A stretch of DNA of 64,000 bases. Origin: Bacteroidota bacterium (GTDB lineage: Bacteria > Bacteroidota > Bacteroidia > Chitinophagales > Chitinophagaceae). The DNA lies in assembly GCA_016706595.1 (NCBI GenBank), contig JADJJH010000002.1, positions 124,001 through 188,000 on the forward strand. Reading direction: 5' to 3'. Every line of letters starts with the position of its first letter. Position 1 is the first letter of the stretch. Below, piece by piece: positions 45,906 to 55,322 of the stretch. The notes beneath the pieces are model-generated. The model searched no databases. It saw only the letters and a program-made list of their open reading frames with translations, and had not been told where the DNA came from. The translations under genes were made by a program, and so were the position numbers.

Positions 45906-46127
45906 AAACAAAGGAATTTGAACATGAGTATAAAAATTTCATGATGCTGTATTTTTTTTGCTTGCGAACAATACTTCGAAGCTAAGTGATACCGATAGTT
46001 AGTGTTCATGCTGAATGTTATGATTTGCATCAACAGAAAATAATCGTTGTGTTTTGCCTTAGTATAATATGTGCTAATCATTGGCATCATGATAACGAAG
46101 ATTTAGTTAATTCGGCATAGATACTCA

Positions 46128-47107
46128 TTAATGTTTTTCATAGTAAGCTGGTGAAAATGCGGTTCTTGTTTTTTCTATTGCTTGTTGTGAAAGTTGCTCA
46201 TATTCTTGCTCACTTATTTGGCTACTAGCAATCATACAATTTGCATAGGCCTCTTCATTAAATGCTGAAATAAATCCATTCTTTCATTCAACAATACGCG
46301 CGGGCCCCCGGCCCCGGTAAAAATGGACCACCCCCCCCCCCCGCTGTTCAAGTATACTAAGGAAGTTGGCAATACAAAAAATCGCGCTCTTCGATAATAT
46401 TCATGTGGTGACGTATAGGGTAAAGTTTGAAGATTTGAAGGTTTATTAGCTAGCAAATCAATTTGCGATTTATAATATTTTCCATCCAACTTTTGGTTTT
46501 GCAGTGGTTTTCTTAATGCCGCCAAAAACCATTCAAGTTTTCTAAAATCCTTCAAACTATTTACCCATAAAAAATCAATATCCTTTTCAGCATATGGAAT
46601 TTCACAAAATTCAGGTAACTGAATTACATTATGAATAAATCGTTGTTCGGTTTTAATATTTAGTTTTTCAAGATACTCTTTTGCATAAAGTTCACGAGTC
46701 CAAATCAATGCAGAAAATCGATAAATTAGAAGTCCTGATATTCGAGTTAACCACTTATATTTTTTATGAACAAGATAGTATAAATCACCACGTTCTACAC
46801 ATAATACTTTTAAGTTAAAAAGTTTAGCAAGCAAAAGAAAAACAGGTGCATATCTTCCACCAGGGTAAATTTCTACATGATGTATTTGGTTTCGATATTT
46901 GAAAAGTAATTTATGCAAGAAGAAAGTTCTGGCAAAAAATGAATTAGGTAGAACCAAGCCATGTTCTTGTTGCGATTTAGCTTCAGTACTGCATTGTAGC
47001 CATATCGGATAATATCCATTATTAATTAGAATATGATGCTGAATATGATTCTTCTTTAAAAAAATATCAAGTAGAATAAATACATATCGTTTTTGCTTTA
47101 CTTCCAT
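46128..47107 (-). pseudogene. glycosyltransferase with a frameshift at a corrupt GC-rich/poly-C stretch
   Basis: The open part starts at 47107 and resembles a GT4-like enzyme (IHHVEIYPGGRYAPVFLLLAKLF, KVLCVERGDLYYL, ARFFVLPTSLVYLNS). Around 46297-46343 the plus strand has GCGCGGGCCCCCGGCCCCGG and a run of twelve C, alien to this AT-rich region. The frame then ends early. In another frame the expected tail continues, NGFISAFNEEAYANCMIAS and so on to YYEKH, with its stop at 46128. So the gene is probably intact in the cell and misread here, or it is switched by the poly-G tract. Confidence 0.75.
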
Positions 47108-47142
47108 TAGCTGCTATAATTGAGTTCAAATGAAATGAATAT

Positions 47143-49013
47143 TTATGATAAAAGTTCGGCAGCTTGCCAAATCAACCATGATTTAGATCTATGATCATTA
47201 GAAGCTACGGCTTCAACTGATAATTTAGCAATCGATGGTGAAAGTATATGGCTATGAATTAAAGTTTCTCTATGATTATGAATCTTGCTTTTAATTTCTG
47301 CTCGTTCCATCCAACTTTTTTGTGGGGGTTCATAACCAATTTTATCAACTCGCCAACCAATGTCTTTAGGTAAAATCGGAAAGGCTTCACGCATAATCCA
47401 TTTCGTCCAACCCTCATTCATTTTGTATGTTGCCGGCAAGCTAAATAAAAATTCAACCATTTCATGATATAAAAATGGAAGACCCTCGGCTATGTGCCAT
47501 ACTATTTCTATCGGCATAACGTAGTAAGGTTTGCAGCCCACTTACCATTGTGTTATTATACAACGATTCATTTAAAGTTTGGAAGTTATTACCTGGCGTT
47601 TCAAAAATTTGATTTCTATAAGTATGATAAAATTCCTTATCAAAAAAAGGTTGCTGTAATTGCCTCAAACTATTTCGTAATTGTTTTACCGGTTTTACTA
47701 ATGCGGGTGAAATATCTCTTACTCTATCACCTAATGATTTTTTTGTTATACCATTAATTGAATTATTACTATGCAATTTTGAATAAGCTTCAAATTGACT
47801 TTTAAAATTGGGCGAGTTATTTTTTTTAAGCTCATTAAAAAAAGGAGGATAATATGAATGGTAACCAGCTAAAATTTCATCAGCACCTTGTCCGTCTAAA
47901 AGTACCGTAGTATTATTTTCTTTTGCCAATTTCATCACACAATACTGCGCATAAATACTGGCGCTTCCGTAAGGCTCTTCTTGATGCCAACTGAGTTTGT
48001 CAATATCTTCAAGCAAGCCTTCATCGTTGGGTGTAACATAATGCGGATTTACTTCGGTACGCGAAGTAACCATATCCATAAACCTACGCTCATCTTTTTT
48101 ATACCCGGGAAAAACTGCACTAAATGTATTTTGCTTTTGATGACTTCCTTTTTTGATATCATCAATTACACAAACTACTAACGACGAATCTAAACCACCA
48201 CTTAAACTACTACCCACGGTTACATCGCTACGCAATCGTCGTTGTACGGATGTATAAAATAATTCTGAAAATTTTTCTTTGGCTTGCTCAACGCTTATCT
48301 CATGATTGGTATATTTCCAATCGATATCATAATATTTTTTAATCTCGATTTTCAAGGTATGTAAATCGATTTTCAAATAATGTGAATGTGGTAATCGCGT
48401 ACAACGGTTATAAAACGTTTCGCTTACATCTTGCGGGTTTTCGATATAAGCATACGATAGGTAATTGAACAACATTCGGTTGTTTACTTCCTTATCAATA
48501 CCACCGGCCCAAAGGCATTTCATTTCACTGCCAAACAAAAAATGCTTACCCGGGTTCGTAACTATAAAAAAATGGTTTTTCGCCAAATCGATCACGTGCA
48601 CAAAACACCGAATTTTCTTTGGCATCATACATCACAAAAGCAAACATGCCATCTAATAATTGCAAACAATTTTCTTTATCGCGGTCGTATAAAGCCATCA
48701 ATACTTCGGTATCACTTTGGGTTTTAAATTGATAGCCTTGTTGTAAAAGTGTTTCGCGTAATTCGATATAATTATAAATTTCACCATTGAAAACTATTGA
48801 GTAGCGATTAAGATAATGCATGGGTTGGTCGGCTTCATGACTTAAATCTATAATCGACAATCGACGATGACCGAGGCCTACTTCTCCATTTGGCGAAACC
48901 CATTGTCCATCACCATCAGGACCGCGGTGACTAATTACATCGGTCATTTTTTTGAGCGACGTAACATTTACCTGTGATATGTCTTTCGCAATAATTCCGG
49001 CTATTCCGCACAT
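47143..49013 (-). pseudogene. asparagine synthase-like amidotransferase broken by two frameshifts
   Basis: Three overlapping frames together make one full AsnB-type protein. Part 1 (49013-48546) begins MCGIAGIIAKD with the Ntn cysteine, RGPDGDG and NGEIYNYIEL, and ends RFGEKPFFYSYEPG. Part 2 (48628-47462) resumes GKHFLFGSEMKCLW; the shift is one extra base in CCCGGG near 48550. It carries the PP-loop SLSGGLDSSLVVCV and LLDGQGADEILAGYHSYY, and ends SMAHSR. Part 3 (47541-47143) continues GLPFLYHEMVEFLFSLP; the shift near 47490 removes residues of the usual SREVRLPF motif. Paralogue of the intact gene at 41269-43173. Decay or sequencing errors both remain possible. Confidence 0.85.
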
Positions 49014-49165
49014 GGGCTAAAAATCAAAATTGAGCGGTAAAGGTAATAAAACTGAATATACACCAAAGTAGAACTTTGAAATGCTGTGATCATACAATAC
49101 TAAAGAAGTGTTGCTTGGGTATTGATTTTTCCTTTTCAAAATATGAATGGCGTTAGTTTACGAAA

Positions 49166-49723
49166 TTACTCTTCATCATCTTCCTTTTTATACCCTTCAT
49201 AATAGTATGATTGCTCTATTCCCTTAAAAATAATTTCTCTATCGTTTACTTTATCGCTTAAGTTGGCTTTTAGCAAGGTTCTTAATTCTAAATCGTTCAC
49301 CGGGCTGCGTTCCATTGCTTGTAAATAAAGCGTTTTGTCAACACATTGCCAGTTCACTACTTGCTTGAGTTTCATTTTTAAAATTAAATCTAGCCATATT
49401 CGCATGGTTCTGCCATTTCCTTCCAAAAAAGGGTGGGCAATATTCATCTCAACATACTTTGCTATTATCTCTTCAAAATTACTTTCAGGCATTTTTTCAA
49501 TTTTCAATAAAACTTCCTGTAAGTACAACGAATTCGCAAATCTAATTCCACCTTTTGAGATATTACTTGTGCGAATTTTTCCGGCAAAATCAAACAATCC
49601 TTCAAACAAGTAATCATGTATTTGCATTAAACCTTTTGTTGTACCAACTTCAATTTTATGAATGTCATTCGATTCAAATAATCTATACGCTTTTTCTAAA
49701 CTTTTTTTATCAATGTTTTTCAT
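49166..49723 (-). CDS. Fic-family protein (AMP transferase), class III type
   Basis: 185 residues. The active-site loop HPFLEGNGR (97-105) has the catalytic His and the anion-binding GNGR. The preceding beta-hairpin 'flap' is near RTSNISKGGIRF (about 51-62). Near the C-terminus S172-YYY-E176-G177 fits the inhibitory motif [S/T]xxxE[G/N], placing it with single-protein class III Fic enzymes whose own last helix blocks ATP. In known members the target is DNA gyrase/topoisomerase IV or the enzyme itself. It sits in the glycan cluster with no separate antitoxin gene. Confidence 0.9.
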   Translation of the reverse strand: MKNIDKKSLEKAYRLFESNDIHKIEVGTTKGLMQIHDYLFEGLFDFAGKIRTSNISKGGIRFANSLYLQEVLLKIEKMPESNFEEIIAKYVEMNIAHPFLEGNGRTMRIWLDLILKMKLKQVVNWQCVDKTLYLQAMERSPVNDLELRTLLKANLSDKVNDREIIFKGIEQSYYYEGYKKEDDEE

Positions 49724-49843
49724 GGATTGATTTTATTCTTTTGAATGACCATTTGCTCATATGCCCTTCAATAAGTTCGGGTAATAAGCATTAAAATACA
49801 TTATTTCAACTTCCATGCTACAAGTTATACTTTATAAATATAC

Positions 49844-50887
49844 TTAAAGATGATTTTGAATAAGTGATGTTATTTCCGCCGCCGCATGTCCATCACCATA
49901 AATATCATCAATATATTCGCCACAAGGTTGTGCCAATACTTTTTCTATTTCTGTAACATCATCAAATACTAAGGTATTCCATCCATTATGTAAGGTTTCG
50001 GTCCACTCGGTTTCGCTACGAAGCGTAATACATTTCTTGCCTAAAATATAAGCTTCCTTTTGTATGCCGCCGCTATCGGTAATTACACAATCGCTAAATT
50101 TTTGGTACGATACACTTTCAACATATCCTGTTGGTGCAATAAAGATTATATTTTTAAAATCATCTTGCAAAATACCAAACTGTGCTAATCGAGCAACTGT
50201 GCGGGGATGGATAGAGAAAATCACTTTTTTATCTAAGCCATTCAAGGTTTGTAAAATGGCTTGCATGCGCTCAGGCTCATCGGTATTGTACGGGCGATGA
50301 ATCGTTACAAAATAATAAGGATGATTCACCGGAGCCATCGCTCGAGGTTCCATCATTTTCACCATATCACACATCACATCGCCACATCTAAAAATACGAT
50401 TATGGGAGATGCCTTCTTTTTTTAGGTTTTCGATGGCGTTATCGGTAGGACAAAATAATAAATGCGCAAATTCATCGGCTACAATTCGGTTAATCTCTTC
50501 GGGCATTTCGCGGTTGAAACTACGCAAACCTGCCTCGATATGTATTTGCGGAATATGCATTTTGGCGGCCACGAGGGCTCCGGCCAAGGTTGAATTGGTA
50601 TCTCCATACACTAGCAAAGCATCGGGCTTTTCAATCATACAAACCTTTTCAATTTCGGTCATCATAATGCCTGTTTGCTCCCCTTGTGGTTTACTTCCCC
50701 CAATATCAAATAAAAAGTCGGGCTTGGGCATTTTGAGTTCGTCAAAAAAAACGGCGCTCATATTTTCATCATAATGCTGACCGGTGTGAATGGTTAAAGC
50801 CTTAAAATGTTTTTGCAGTTCGAGCTGCATGGGCGCATGTTTTATAAACTGAGGTCGGGCGCCCACTATCGAGATTATCTTCTTCAT
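49844..50887 (-). CDS. wecB: UDP-N-acetylglucosamine 2-epimerase (non-hydrolysing)
   Basis: 347 residues; interconverts UDP-GlcNAc and UDP-ManNAc for surface polysaccharide. The signature is complete: IVGARPQFIKHAPMQLEL at the N-terminus, IHTGQHYDENMS, VYGDTNSTLAGALVAAK, IHIEAGLRSFNREMPEEINRIVAD with catalytic acids, and VITDSGGIQKEAYILGKKCITLRSETEW. First gene of the minus-strand glycan cluster, divergent from atpB. Confidence 0.96.
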   Translation of the reverse strand: MKKIISIVGARPQFIKHAPMQLELQKHFKALTIHTGQHYDENMSAVFFDELKMPKPDFLFDIGGSKPQGEQTGIMMTEIEKVCMIEKPDALLVYGDTNSTLAGALVAAKMHIPQIHIEAGLRSFNREMPEEINRIVADEFAHLLFCPTDNAIENLKKEGISHNRIFRCGDVMCDMVKMMEPRAMAPVNHPYYFVTIHRPYNTDEPERMQAILQTLNGLDKKVIFSIHPRTVARLAQFGILQDDFKNIIFIAPTGYVESVSYQKFSDCVITDSGGIQKEAYILGKKCITLRSETEWTETLHNGWNTLVFDDVTEIEKVLAQPCGEYIDDIYGDGHAAAEITSLIQNHL

Positions 50888-50996
50888 GAAATTATTTTAA
50901 AGTGCAACATGCTGCAATTAGCCATAGGTAACACTTGATATCAAATTTTTTGCAAAGATATTGATTTCATTACTTTTTTCTATGATGATGAAACAT

Positions 50997-51004
50997 TACC
51001 TTTG
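50997..51004 (+). promoter_or_regulatory. -7 promoter box of the atp operon (TACCTTTG)
   Basis: A perfect TAnnTTTG match 21 bases ahead of the atpB ATG at 51026. It shows that the longer frame starting at a TTG at 51002 would begin inside the promoter and is not used. Confidence 0.6.
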
Positions 51005-51025
51005 CACGCGAATTCAATTAGAGGC

Positions 51026-52165
51026 ATGAGATTACGTAGTTTACAATCGCTGAAAGTCATAGCAGTAGCCATTTTGGTAATGTTTTCCTATACGCAGGTA
51101 TCTTTTGCAAATCCTGCCCAACATGATGGAGAAACTACTGCCGTTGAAGCAGAAGTAGCCCCGCATGCCGAAGAAACTGAAGGTAAATTAGATATTAAAG
51201 GTGAAATTTTTGGACATATTCGTGATTCACATGATTGGCATTTCTTTAGCATCGGTGAAGGTCATGAAGCTACCCATGTATCCATTCCATTACCTGTAAT
51301 CTTGGTAAACCCTACCAATGGAACTAAAGTTTTTATGTCATCGGCCTTTCATCATGGACATGAGCCTTACGAAGGATATCAATTAAATACCAAAAATGGT
51401 AAAATTGAATCATTGGATGGAAGCGATTTTTACGATATCAGTATTACCAAGAATGTAGTTTCTATGTTATTGTCGTTATTAATACTTTGGTTTTTAATGA
51501 CAGGGGTTGCGAAGAAATACAAGAAAAACGGAACCAATGTAGCGCCAACAGGTTTTCAAAATGCGTTGGAACCCATTATTGGTTTTATACAAGAAACCGT
51601 GGCTAAGCCATTTTTAGGTAAGCAAGCGAATAAGTATATGCCTTTATTGCTTACTTTATTTTTCTTTATCTGGACTAATAATTTATTAGGATTAATACCG
51701 GGTGGAGCGAACTTAACCGGCAATATTGCGGTTACCTTAGTATTAGCCTTAGTGTTTTTTGTAGTGATGTTGTTTAATTCAAATAAGTATTTCTGGGGCC
51801 ACATTTTTAATCCTCCGGGCGTACCAGGATGGGTAAAAGTGATATTAGTTCCTATCGAAATTTTAAGTAATTTATTAATTAAACCAGCTGCCTTGGCTAT
51901 ACGTTTGTTCGCCAACATTTTTGCAGGACATACCATTATCTTAAGTATCATTTTATTAATTTTCATATTTGCCGGATTAAGCAAAATAGCAGGAGCTGCC
52001 TTTGTTTTTGTTTCGGTACCATTTGCCATCTTCATGTTCTTTCTTGAATTGTTGGTGGCTGCCATTCAAGCATTTATTTTTACAAACTTAACCGCAGTAT
52101 TTATAGGGCAAGCTATCGAAGAGCATCATCACGATGAGGCTCACGAAGAAAGTCATGCTCATTAA
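51026..52165 (+). CDS. atpB: F0F1 ATP synthase subunit a
   Basis: About 379 residues; the proton-channel subunit of the membrane sector. Six hydrophobic helices occupy the last two thirds. The essential arginine is in KPAALAIRLFANIFAGHTII, and the proton-path helix is LLVAAIQAFIFTNLTAVFIGQAI. A signal-like start and a ~120-residue hydrophilic N-terminal extension with many His and Glu precede the channel, as usual in Bacteroidota. First gene of the operon atpB-E-F-H-A. Confidence 0.96.
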   Translation: MRLRSLQSLKVIAVAILVMFSYTQVSFANPAQHDGETTAVEAEVAPHAEETEGKLDIKGEIFGHIRDSHDWHFFSIGEGHEATHVSIPLPVILVNPTNGTKVFMSSAFHHGHEPYEGYQLNTKNGKIESLDGSDFYDISITKNVVSMLLSLLILWFLMTGVAKKYKKNGTNVAPTGFQNALEPIIGFIQETVAKPFLGKQANKYMPLLLTLFFFIWTNNLLGLIPGGANLTGNIAVTLVLALVFFVVMLFNSNKYFWGHIFNPPGVPGWVKVILVPIEILSNLLIKPAALAIRLFANIFAGHTIILSIILLIFIFAGLSKIAGAAFVFVSVPFAIFMFFLELLVAAIQAFIFTNLTAVFIGQAIEEHHHDEAHEESHAH

Positions 52166-52190
52166 TTTCGTACATTAAAACCATATATAT

Positions 52191-52433
52191 ATGTCAGTAT
52201 TAACAGTCTTATTAGAAGGAATCGCATCAGCAGGTGGTGCAGTAGGCGCCGGTATCGCTGCTCTTGGAGCAGGTGTTGGTGTGGGTCAAATTGGTAAAGG
52301 AGCGTTAGAGTCTATCGCTCGTCAGCCAGAAGTTGCGGGCGAAATTCGTTCGAACATGATCCTTGCCGCGGCACTTGTTGAGGGGGTTGCACTTTTTGGT
52401 GTAATTGCCGGTATCCTTGCGATTGTGCTTTAA
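52191..52433 (+). CDS. atpE: F0F1 ATP synthase subunit c
   Basis: 80 residues forming the two-helix rotor protein. The polar loop is GKGALESIARQPEV, and the ion-carrying glutamate is in ILAAALVEGVALFGVIAGI (VEG). No Na+-type ligand pair is apparent, so proton coupling is likely. A 9-bp-arm hairpin follows the stop. Confidence 0.97.
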   Translation: MSVLTVLLEGIASAGGAVGAGIAALGAGVGVGQIGKGALESIARQPEVAGEIRSNMILAAALVEGVALFGVIAGILAIVL

Positions 52434-52452
52434 TCACAAGCGTAAAAAAACT

Positions 52453-52489
52453 AAACTACACTTGATGCAAAGGGCTGAAGGTGTAGTTT
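52453..52489 (+). promoter_or_regulatory. intercistronic hairpin between atpE and atpF
   Basis: AAACTACAC (52453-52461) pairs perfectly with GTGTAGTTT (52481-52489), and two more pairs, one G-U, extend the stem inward. No T-tract follows. It lies between the gene for the 8-15-copy c subunit and the next gene, where it could stabilise atpE mRNA or slow read-through. Confidence 0.45.
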
Positions 52490-52526
52490 CATTTGAATCA
52501 ATTAACTAAACATAAAAACAAGTAAT

Positions 52527-53021
52527 ATGGAATTACTTACCCCCGGTTTTGGTCTCTTCTTTTGGACGCTCATTGCGTTTTTGACCGTTTTCTTTTTACT
52601 AAAGAAATTTGCCTGGAAACCCATTCTTGAAGCTTTAAACGAGCGTGAGAAAAACATTGCCGACAGTATTTCATCTGCCGAAAAGGTTAGAGAAGAAATG
52701 CGTCAGTTAAAAAGTGAGCACGAAGTACTTTTAAATCAAGCACGTGAAGAACGTACTTTGATTTTGAAGGAAGCGAAGGAAATCAAGGATAAAATTATTA
52801 ATGAAGCGAAGGATGCTGCAAAAGATGAAGCCGGCAAGATTATGATGGAAACCCGTCAGCAAATTGAGTTTCAAAAAAGTGCTGCTATTGTTGATGTAAA
52901 AAATCAAATTGGTATGTTGGTAATTGAAGTAGCTGAAAAAGTTCTTCGTAAAGAATTATCTGCGAAGCAAGAGCAACAAGATTTTATCAAAAAACTAGCA
53001 TCCGAAATTAAATTGAACTAA
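52527..53021 (+). CDS. atpF: F0F1 ATP synthase subunit b
   Basis: 164 residues: one N-terminal membrane helix (GLFFWTLIAFLTVFFLL), then a long charged coiled coil that forms the peripheral stalk. KKFAWKPILEALNEREKNIADSI is the typical junction. Spaced 93 bases from atpE with the hairpin in between. Confidence 0.95.
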   Translation: MELLTPGFGLFFWTLIAFLTVFFLLKKFAWKPILEALNEREKNIADSISSAEKVREEMRQLKSEHEVLLNQAREERTLILKEAKEIKDKIINEAKDAAKDEAGKIMMETRQQIEFQKSAAIVDVKNQIGMLVIEVAEKVLRKELSAKQEQQDFIKKLASEIKLN

Positions 53022-53058
53022 TGCCCTGTGCATAATTTAGAACCCACGAGATTAATAC

Positions 53059-53622
53059 ATGCAAAATCCTAGATTAGCCGCCAGATACGCAAAGTCCTTA
53101 ATGGATATTGCTTTGGAACAAGGTACACTTGATTCGATTTACAAGGATATGCAAGGCATAAACCAAACTTGCAAAAGCAGTAGCGAATTTGTAGCCCTCA
53201 TGAAAAGTCCGATTGTAAAAGCAGACAAGAAAAATAGTATTCTTGAAGCCTTATTCACGGGCAAAGTAGATGCGGTTACTACCGCCTTTATGAAATTAAT
53301 TATTGAAAAAGGTCGTGAATTTTTCTTACCTGAAATTGCTTCTTCTTTTATTTCATTATACAAAGCGCATAATAAAATAAACGATGTAACCTTAACTACT
53401 GCGCATGCGTTAGATGAGCAAATGCAACAGCAGTTAGTGGGTCATATACAATCGCAGTTTCAAGGCATGAGCGTTGAACTTACCACGAAAGTGGATGAAA
53501 GCTTAATTGGTGGATTTACGCTTGAAGCGAACAACAATTTGTTTGATGCAAGTATCAGCAGAGATTTAAAAGACATTAAAAAACAATTCCTTAAAAACCT
53601 CTATATCCCTGATATCAGATAA
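53059..53622 (+). CDS. atpH: F0F1 ATP synthase subunit delta
   Basis: 187 residues; links the peripheral stalk to F1. The N-terminal helical domain starts RLAARYAKSLMDIALEQGTLDSIYKDM. The C-terminal signature is TKVDESLIGGFTLEANNNLFDASISRDLKDIKKQFL. It lies 37 bases after atpF and 47 before atpA. Confidence 0.95.
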   Translation: MQNPRLAARYAKSLMDIALEQGTLDSIYKDMQGINQTCKSSSEFVALMKSPIVKADKKNSILEALFTGKVDAVTTAFMKLIIEKGREFFLPEIASSFISLYKAHNKINDVTLTTAHALDEQMQQQLVGHIQSQFQGMSVELTTKVDESLIGGFTLEANNNLFDASISRDLKDIKKQFLKNLYIPDIR

Positions 53623-53669
53623 GTTGTTAAGGCGAAACATAATATTTAGAATATAAAAAATAATAAATC

Positions 53670-55250
53670 ATGGTTAGTATTAAACCCGATGAAATTTCAG
53701 CGATACTTCGCCAGCAATTAGGGAATTTTAACTCTAGTGCCGAACTTGAAGAAGTTGGTACCGTACTTTCGGTAGGTGACGGTATTGCACGTATTTACGG
53801 TTTAAATGGTGTACGTTCAGGTGAGCTTGTTGAGTTCGAAACCGGAGTGCGTGCCATTGCCTTAAACCTTGAAGAAGATAATGTGGGTGTGGTAATGATG
53901 GGTGAAAGTAAAGGTATTAAAGAAGGAAATAAAGTACGTCGTACCGGTCGTATCGCCTCTATTAAAGTTGGCGAAGGCATGGTAGGTCGTGTTATCAATA
54001 CCCTTGGTGAACCTATTGATGGTAAAGGTCCTTTAAGTGGTGAATTATATGAAATGCCACTTGAGCGTAAAGCGCCAGGTGTTATCTTTCGTGAGCCTGT
54101 AAAAGAACCCTTACAAACCGGTATCAAATCAATTGATGCGATGATTCCAATCGGTCGCGGACAACGTGAGTTGGTAATCGGTGATCGTCAAACGGGGAAG
54201 TCGGCGATTTGTATTGATACCATCATCAATCAGAAAGAATTTTTTAAAGCAGGTAAGCCTGTATATTGTATTTATGTAGCTATCGGACAAAAAGCGTCTA
54301 CCATTGCGCAAGTAATGAAGACCTTACAAGATAACGGCGCCATGGAATATACCATTATCGTTGCGGCTTCTGCTGCCGATCCGGCTCCGTTACAGTTCTA
54401 TGCTCCATTTGCGGGCGCAGCCATTGGCGAATTCTTCCGTGATACAGGTCGCCCGGCGTTAATTGTATTTGATGATTTAAGTAAGCAAGCGGTTGCCTAT
54501 CGTGAGGTATCTCTTTTATTACGTCGTCCGCCGGGTCGTGAGGCTTATCCGGGTGATGTATTCTATTTACATAGTCGTTTATTAGAGCGTGCTGCGAAAG
54601 TGATTGCCAAAGATGATATCGCAAAGCGTATGAACGATTTGCCTGATTCAATCAAGCATTTAGTAAAAGGTGGAGGTTCATTAACCGCCTTACCGATTAT
54701 CGAAACACAAGCCGGTGACGTATCAGCCTATATCCCTACCAATGTAATTTCGATTACTGATGGTCAGATTTTCCTTGAGTCGAACTTATTTAATGCAGGT
54801 ATTCGTCCAGCCATTAACGTGGGTATCTCGGTAAGTCGTGTGGGTGGTAGTGCGCAAATTAAATCAATGAAGAAAGTAGCAGGTACTCTAAAATTAGATC
54901 AGGCCTTATACCGAGAAATGGAAGCCTTCTCTAAATTTGGTGGTGACCTTGATGCGGCTACAAAATCTATCCTTGATAAAGGTGCACGAAACGTAGAAAT
55001 TTTAAAGCAAGGTCAGTTTCAACCTTATGCAGTTGAGAAACAAGTAGCTATTGTATACTTAGGTACGAATGGTTTATTGAATGCAGTACCAATCAAAAAT
55101 ATGAAGCAATTTGAAGAAGCATTTTTATTAGAAATGGAAAACAAAATGCCTGATTTATTAAACGAATTGAAAAAAGGTAACCTACCTGAAGATGGTATCA
55201 ATAATATGGTGGCTATGGCCCAAGGATTGATTCCTCAATTTACAAAATAG
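53670..55250 (+). CDS. atpA: F0F1 ATP synthase subunit alpha
   Basis: 526 residues. The P-loop is GDRQTGKSAI at about residues 171-180, the arginine finger region is in INVGISVSRVGGSAQIKSMK, and the N-terminal beta barrel has VGDGIARIYGLNGVRSGELVEF. It is the last ATP synthase gene here; atpG does not follow, unlike most operons. A terminator-like hairpin lies just downstream. Confidence 0.98.
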   Translation: MVSIKPDEISAILRQQLGNFNSSAELEEVGTVLSVGDGIARIYGLNGVRSGELVEFETGVRAIALNLEEDNVGVVMMGESKGIKEGNKVRRTGRIASIKVGEGMVGRVINTLGEPIDGKGPLSGELYEMPLERKAPGVIFREPVKEPLQTGIKSIDAMIPIGRGQRELVIGDRQTGKSAICIDTIINQKEFFKAGKPVYCIYVAIGQKASTIAQVMKTLQDNGAMEYTIIVAASAADPAPLQFYAPFAGAAIGEFFRDTGRPALIVFDDLSKQAVAYREVSLLLRRPPGREAYPGDVFYLHSRLLERAAKVIAKDDIAKRMNDLPDSIKHLVKGGGSLTALPIIETQAGDVSAYIPTNVISITDGQIFLESNLFNAGIRPAINVGISVSRVGGSAQIKSMKKVAGTLKLDQALYREMEAFSKFGGDLDAATKSILDKGARNVEILKQGQFQPYAVEKQVAIVYLGTNGLLNAVPIKNMKQFEEAFLLEMENKMPDLLNELKKGNLPEDGINNMVAMAQGLIPQFTK

Positions 55251-55270
55251 TTTTTTAGTTGAAAGTTTGA

Positions 55271-55298
55271 AAAGTCTTGTGCGAAAGTGCAGGACTTT
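55271..55298 (+). terminator. hairpin with GAAA tetraloop after atpA
   Basis: AAAGTCTTGTGC (55271-55282) pairs with GTGCAGGACTTT (55287-55298) across a GAAA loop, allowing one G-U and one weak pair. CTTACTTTTG follows. The U-poor tail makes it a modest terminator, and its position directly after atpA supports the role. Confidence 0.6.
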
Positions 55299-55300
55299 CT

Positions 55301-55308
55301 TACTTTTG
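55301..55308 (+). promoter_or_regulatory. -7 promoter box (TACTTTTG) of the secreted protein gene
   Basis: A perfect match to TAnnTTTG, 15 bases before the ATG at 55323. TTG at 55277-55279 lies 21 bases upstream, within the atpA hairpin. The gene therefore has its own promoter and is not simply the tail of the atp operon. Confidence 0.55.
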
Positions 55309-55322
55309 GGGAAACAAAGAAT

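Noticed and set aside
45902..46090. 62-codon minus-strand open frame upstream of a glycosyltransferase
   Set aside because: It overlaps the start of that gene, has odd composition and no sign of being coding.
40061..50887. Candidate defence island (Fic protein plus broken genes)
   Set aside because: The neighbours are glycan enzymes; no nuclease, helicase, toxin-antitoxin pair or restriction gene is present.
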